Shown piece by piece: positions 61,496 to 64,000 of a stretch of 64,000 nt of DNA; the stretch's first letter is position 1, and every line of letters starts with the position of its first letter. The DNA is from SHWB01 sp050246875 (lineage in GTDB: Bacteria > Pseudomonadota > Alphaproteobacteria > UBA6615): contig JBFWVF010000004.1 of NCBI GenBank assembly GCA_050246875.1, forward strand, positions 310,001-374,000, read 5' to 3'. The notes below the pieces were generated by a model, which saw nothing but the letters and a program-made list of their open reading frames with translations, was not told where the DNA came from and made no database searches. A program made the position numbers and the translations under genes.

Positions 61496-62248
61496 ATGGC
61501 AAGAGGCGGCGAAACCGGCGGCATGCGATGGCTCGCCGACCTGGATGGCCGTGCGATCGCGGCGCTGGCCGCCGCGACGGCGGCGGCAGCGGCCGTGTTC
61601 GCGGCCTTCCCGGCCATCGACGTCATCGGCGCCACGCTGTTTCACGACGTCGCCGGCTTCGCGCTGTCCGGCACCTGGATCGACAAGCTCTATGACGGCG
61701 TCCTGCGCGGCGCCACTGTATGGGCAGCCCTCGCCGCCGTGCCGCTTTGGCTCGCCGGCGAACTGCGCGGGCGGGCGGTGCTCGGCTTCGGGCGGCGCGC
61801 CTTCGCCTTCGTGCTGACGGCGCTGGTCCTGGCCTGCATCATCGTGCCGGACGTGCTGTTCAAGCCGGTATTCGGACGGGCGCGGCCCTTCGAGACCCTG
61901 CCCTTCGGCGGCGACCTGCCGGTCACCGGCCCCTTCCGCGTGGCCGGCGCATGCACGGACAACTGCTCGTTCTACTCGGGCGACGTCGCCTTCGCCGTCT
62001 CGCTGATCGTGTTCGTGCTGCTGCTGCCCGCGGGCCGCCGCCTGCCTTGGCTGGTCCTGTGGGCGATCTGGAGCCTGTTCGTCGCGATCATGCGCATGGG
62101 CGTCGGCAAGCACTTCCCGAGCGATGTGCTGTTCGCCGCGCTGATCTCCCTGCTCGTCGTGCTGATCGTGCGCCACGCCGTCGCGCGCTGCCGCTGGGGC
62201 TGGCTCGACGGGCCCGGCCGACGCACGACCGTCACGCACCCGGTCTAG
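61496..62248 (+). CDS. PAP2-family membrane phosphatase
   Basis: 250 residues from the ATG at 61496 (61523 also possible). About five or six membrane segments. Motif 1 is KPVFGRARP, motif 2 reads SFYSGDVAF instead of the usual PSGH, and motif 3 is RMGVGKHFPSDV. The variant second motif replaces the His with Asp, so the acid-base chemistry may differ from typical lipid phosphatases. Its TAG stop shares the CTAG with the convergent small gene. Could act on lipid A or undecaprenyl phosphate-type substrates. Confidence 0.8.
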   Translation: MARGGETGGMRWLADLDGRAIAALAAATAAAAAVFAAFPAIDVIGATLFHDVAGFALSGTWIDKLYDGVLRGATVWAALAAVPLWLAGELRGRAVLGFGRRAFAFVLTALVLACIIVPDVLFKPVFGRARPFETLPFGGDLPVTGPFRVAGACTDNCSFYSGDVAFAVSLIVFVLLLPAGRRLPWLVLWAIWSLFVAIMRMGVGKHFPSDVLFAALISLLVVLIVRHAVARCRWGWLDGPGRRTTVTHPV

Positions 62249-62427
62249 TCGCCTTCGGGCATCTCCGCCGGCGATGGCGGCGACGCCTCGCCGGCATCCC
62301 GCGCACGGGCCTGGGACTTGCGGCGGCGCAGGTTCGCTCTCAGTGCCGCCGCTGTCCGTGCCTCCCGTTCGGCGCGCGTCTGCGCCGGACGGGCGCGGCG
62401 CGGCGCCTCCTGTGGCTCATCGCTCAT
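62245..62427 (-). CDS. Small basic protein, conserved-looking, unknown
   Basis: 60 residues: Arg/Ala-rich helix RAEREARTAAALRANLRRRK followed by an acidic, Pro-rich tail. Small proteins with this RAxREARxAAALRANLxRRK pattern are widespread in alphaproteobacteria. Overlaps the RidA gene by 4 bases, so they are probably co-translated. Role unknown. Confidence 0.7.
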   Translation of the reverse strand: MSDEPQEAPRRARPAQTRAEREARTAAALRANLRRRKSQARARDAGEASPPSPAEMPEGD

Positions 62428-62813
62428 TTCTTCGCCGCTATGGCCTCGATCTCGACCAGCATGTCGGGACCGGCGAGAGCGGCCACCACGACCAGCGTCG
62501 AGGTCGCCGGCGGATCGGCCTTCACCACCCGGTCGCGGACCTGCCGGAAGGTGGCGATATACCGGGGATCGGTGACGTAGGAGTTGAAGCGGATGACGTC
62601 GGCCAGCGACATGCCGCCAGCCGCGAGCGCCGTCTCGACGTTGCGGAACGCCAGTTCGCACTGTGCCTCGATGCCCTGTGCCACGGCGCCGGACACATCG
62701 TTGCCGACCTGGCCGGACACGACCATCAGGCGCGAACCGGTCTCGACCTCGATCGCCTGGCTGTAGCGGCTCGCCGCCGGCGGCATGCCGGCAGGATTGT
62801 GGGCACGGTTCAT
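62424..62813 (-). CDS. RidA family protein (enamine/imine deaminase-like)
   Basis: 129 residues. The fold signature is seen in YSQAIEVETGSRLMVVSGQV, FRNVETALAAGGMSLADVI and the C-terminal VEIEAIAA. The Arg of the RidA active site (near residue 105 in PxxRxAV) is missing: the segment reads PPATSTLVVVAAL, so it belongs to a non-archetypal RidA subgroup with unknown activity. Confidence 0.85.
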   Translation of the reverse strand: MNRAHNPAGMPPAASRYSQAIEVETGSRLMVVSGQVGNDVSGAVAQGIEAQCELAFRNVETALAAGGMSLADVIRFNSYVTDPRYIATFRQVRDRVVKADPPATSTLVVVAALAGPDMLVEIEAIAAKK

Positions 62814-62909
62814 GACGCACTCTCCCTGATATCGCCGGTCCCGGTGCCGGAACCGCGGGCGGAGCCTGCCACGTCCGGCGACGATCCGCGAGGGGCGTCG
62901 GCGTCGCGC

Positions 62910-63341
62910 TCAGGCCGCCCGTTCCGCCGCCACGGCGGCATCGACGCCGAGGCCGAGCGTGCTGCACAGCATCCGCACGGCCCCGCGCTCTTCCTGCGAG
63001 TAGGTTCCGTCGGCATGACCGATGGCGACCGCGATGCGCACCAGCAATTCCTGGGTCGCCGTGTCGCCCGCGCCGCGCCGGGCCAGGGCCAGGGCGGCCG
63101 CCCGCGCGGCCGCCGGGTCGGCCCTGAACGCCTCGACATGGCCGTTGAACAGGTCGACGCCGTCATGCGGATCGAACAGGGCAAGCCTGGTGACGCCTTC
63201 GAGCACGGCGTCCATGCGGCTGCGCTCGGAAAAGGAAACATCGCCATCGGCCATGGCGACGATGGCGCAGACGGCCATCACGGCCTCGAGAAAGGGCCGC
63301 TGGCGGTGACGTTCGAGTTCAAGACGAAGACTGTCGAACAC
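62910..63341 (-). CDS. TerB-like (tellurite-resistance TerB fold) protein
   Basis: 143 residues, all helical. Acidic motifs AMADGDVSFSERSRM (about 29-43) and GHADGTYSQEE (about 109-119) are the paired metal-binding loops of TerB domains. No other ter genes nearby, so tellurite resistance is not implied. Confidence 0.78.
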   Translation of the reverse strand: MFDSLRLELERHRQRPFLEAVMAVCAIVAMADGDVSFSERSRMDAVLEGVTRLALFDPHDGVDLFNGHVEAFRADPAAARAAALALARRGAGDTATQELLVRIAVAIGHADGTYSQEERGAVRMLCSTLGLGVDAAVAAERAA

Positions 63342-63388
63342 GCGGGCTCGCCCCCTCGCGAGTTTCCGGCCCGCTCACGATGCCAGCC

Positions 63389-63429
63389 GCCGCCGACCCC
63401 GGCAACCGCCGATTGCCGGGGTCGGCGGC
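63389..63429. other. Perfect 17-base inverted repeat upstream of tRNA-Thr
   Basis: GCCGCCGACCCCGGCAA, 7-base loop, and its exact reverse complement. Very stable in RNA or as cruciform. There is no T-tract on either side, so it is not a classical terminator. It lies between the TerB gene start and the tRNA promoter. Confidence 0.65.
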
Positions 63430-63452
63430 CCCGGCCACGCATGCCCTTCGCC

Positions 63453-63481
63453 TTGCCCGCACATGTCCTGCATGGCATAAG
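63453..63481 (+). promoter_or_regulatory. Probable sigma70 promoter of tRNA-Thr
   Basis: TTGCCC, 17 bases, CATAAG; the -10 ends 18 bases before the mature tRNA. Confidence 0.4.
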
Positions 63482-63499
63482 GCGCCGCCCGTAGCGGGA

Positions 63500-63574
63500 G
63501 CCGCCGTAGCTCAGTGGTAGAGCACACCCTTGGTAAGGGTGGGGTCGAGTGTTCAATTCACTCCGGCGGCACCA
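63500..63574 (+). tRNA. tRNA-Thr(GGT)
   Basis: 75 bases with encoded CCA. Acceptor GCCGCCG/CGGCGGC, anticodon arm CACCC-TTGGTAA-GGGTG (anticodon GGT) and T-loop TTCAATT all fold. No attachment-site duplication is seen beside it. Confidence 0.96.
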
Positions 63575-63625
63575 GCCTTCACGATCCGTTTTGGGCCCCG
63601 ATTCATTTACTCCGGAGTGCGAGCG

Positions 63626-64000
63626 ATGATCCGTGCTGCCATCGTCGGTCTCGGCTGGTGGGGCCAGAACCATGTCCGCGCCACCAAGGGTTCGGACAAG
63701 ATCCGCTTCACCCACGCCGTCGACATCGCGCCCGACAAGGTGCGCGGCTTCGCTGACGAGCACGGTCTCAAGCTGACAGACAGCCTCGAGACGGTTCTCG
63801 CCGACAAGGCCGTCGACGCCGTCGTGCTGGTGACGCCGCACACACTGCACGCCAACCAGATCGCCGCCGCCGCCGCCGCCGGCAAGCATGTGCTGACCGA
63901 AAAGCCGTTCGCCCTGCACAAGGACGAGGGCCTGCGCGCCATCGCCGCGACGAAGAAGGCCGGGGTGATGCTCGGCATCGGCCACAATTACCGCTACAGC
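63626..64000 (+). CDS. Gfo/Idh/MocA family oxidoreductase, N-terminal part (cut by window edge)
   Basis: 125 codons visible from the ATG at 63626, open at the window end. Rossmann start IRAAIVGLGWWGQNHVRA, the VVLVTPHTLHANQIAAAAAAG segment and the family's EKPFALHKDEG motif (about residues 92-102) with the conserved Lys. NAD(P)-dependent dehydrogenase of sugars or inositols. The substrate domain lies outside the window. Confidence 0.9.
   Translation, partial: MIRAAIVGLGWWGQNHVRATKGSDKIRFTHAVDIAPDKVRGFADEHGLKLTDSLETVLADKAVDAVVLVTPHTLHANQIAAAAAAGKHVLTEKPFALHKDEGLRAIAATKKAGVMLGIGHNYRYS

Overview
The window comes from the chromosome of a very GC-rich alphaproteobacterium. The clearest evidence is the right-hand housekeeping block (dcd, murA, DUF2948, short-form hisG, hisD, UPF0262, a tyrosine-phosphatase-like gene, infA, maf, rng, yacG, tRNA-Phe), a gene order typical of that class. 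I would guess Rhodospirillales in the broad sense, but nothing here fixes the genus.

Layout. (1) 1-25.2 kb is a catabolic region: acyl-CoA dehydrogenase (cut by the window edge), crotonases, a hydroxypyruvate-isomerase-like enzyme, RraA-like and OsmC proteins, three tandem paralogous short-chain dehydrogenases, an aldo/keto reductase, a quinone-oxidoreductase-type dehydrogenase, two adjacent TPR/O-GlcNAc-transferase-like proteins, an amidohydrolase, esterase, bifunctional FadJ-like protein, MetE-like protein, dienelactone hydrolase, 3-hydroxyisobutyrate-dehydrogenase-like enzyme, cyclase and amidase. Two inverted pairs of a dispersed palindrome lie between convergent genes. (2) 25.26-51.03 kb is bounded by copies of the 3' part of tRNA-Phe: partial copies at 25260 and 38464, the intact gene at 51030. 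I read this as two accreted integrative elements. Element A (25.26-38.46 kb) carries a truncated P4-type integrase, a GSU2403-type nucleotidyltransferase with a perfect inverted repeat at its start, a large serine recombinase, small secreted proteins, a 1929-residue secreted RHS protein with a nuclease-like C-terminus, a likely immunity gene and a displaced RHS fragment. Segment B (38.46-51.03 kb) starts with a frameshifted integrase relic and then carries a C-P lyase system: phnGHIJKLM plus DUF1045 on the minus strand, divergent from phnF, phnCDE and a PhnZ-like HD oxygenase. (3) 50.5-51.1 kb is a cluster of attachment-site relics: paired GTTACC repeats alternating with 3' halves of tRNA-Arg and tRNA-Pro and ending at the intact tRNA-Phe. 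(4) 51.2-64 kb is the conserved block, with a cupin/FAH pair inserted beside hisG, then PAP2, RidA and TerB genes, tRNA-Thr(GGT) and the start of an oxidoreductase gene.

How the genes work together. phnCDE should import phosphonates and PhnGHIJ with PhnK/L/M should cleave the C-P bond. The PhnZ-like enzyme could attack hydroxylated phosphonates, and the DUF1045 protein may replace the missing PhnP. A PhnF-type operator and two Pho-box-like sites suggest control by repressor and by phosphate starvation. The RHS protein with the gene 3 bases downstream looks like a contact or secreted toxin with its immunity protein. All functional statements come from reading the sequence by eye; no searches were run.
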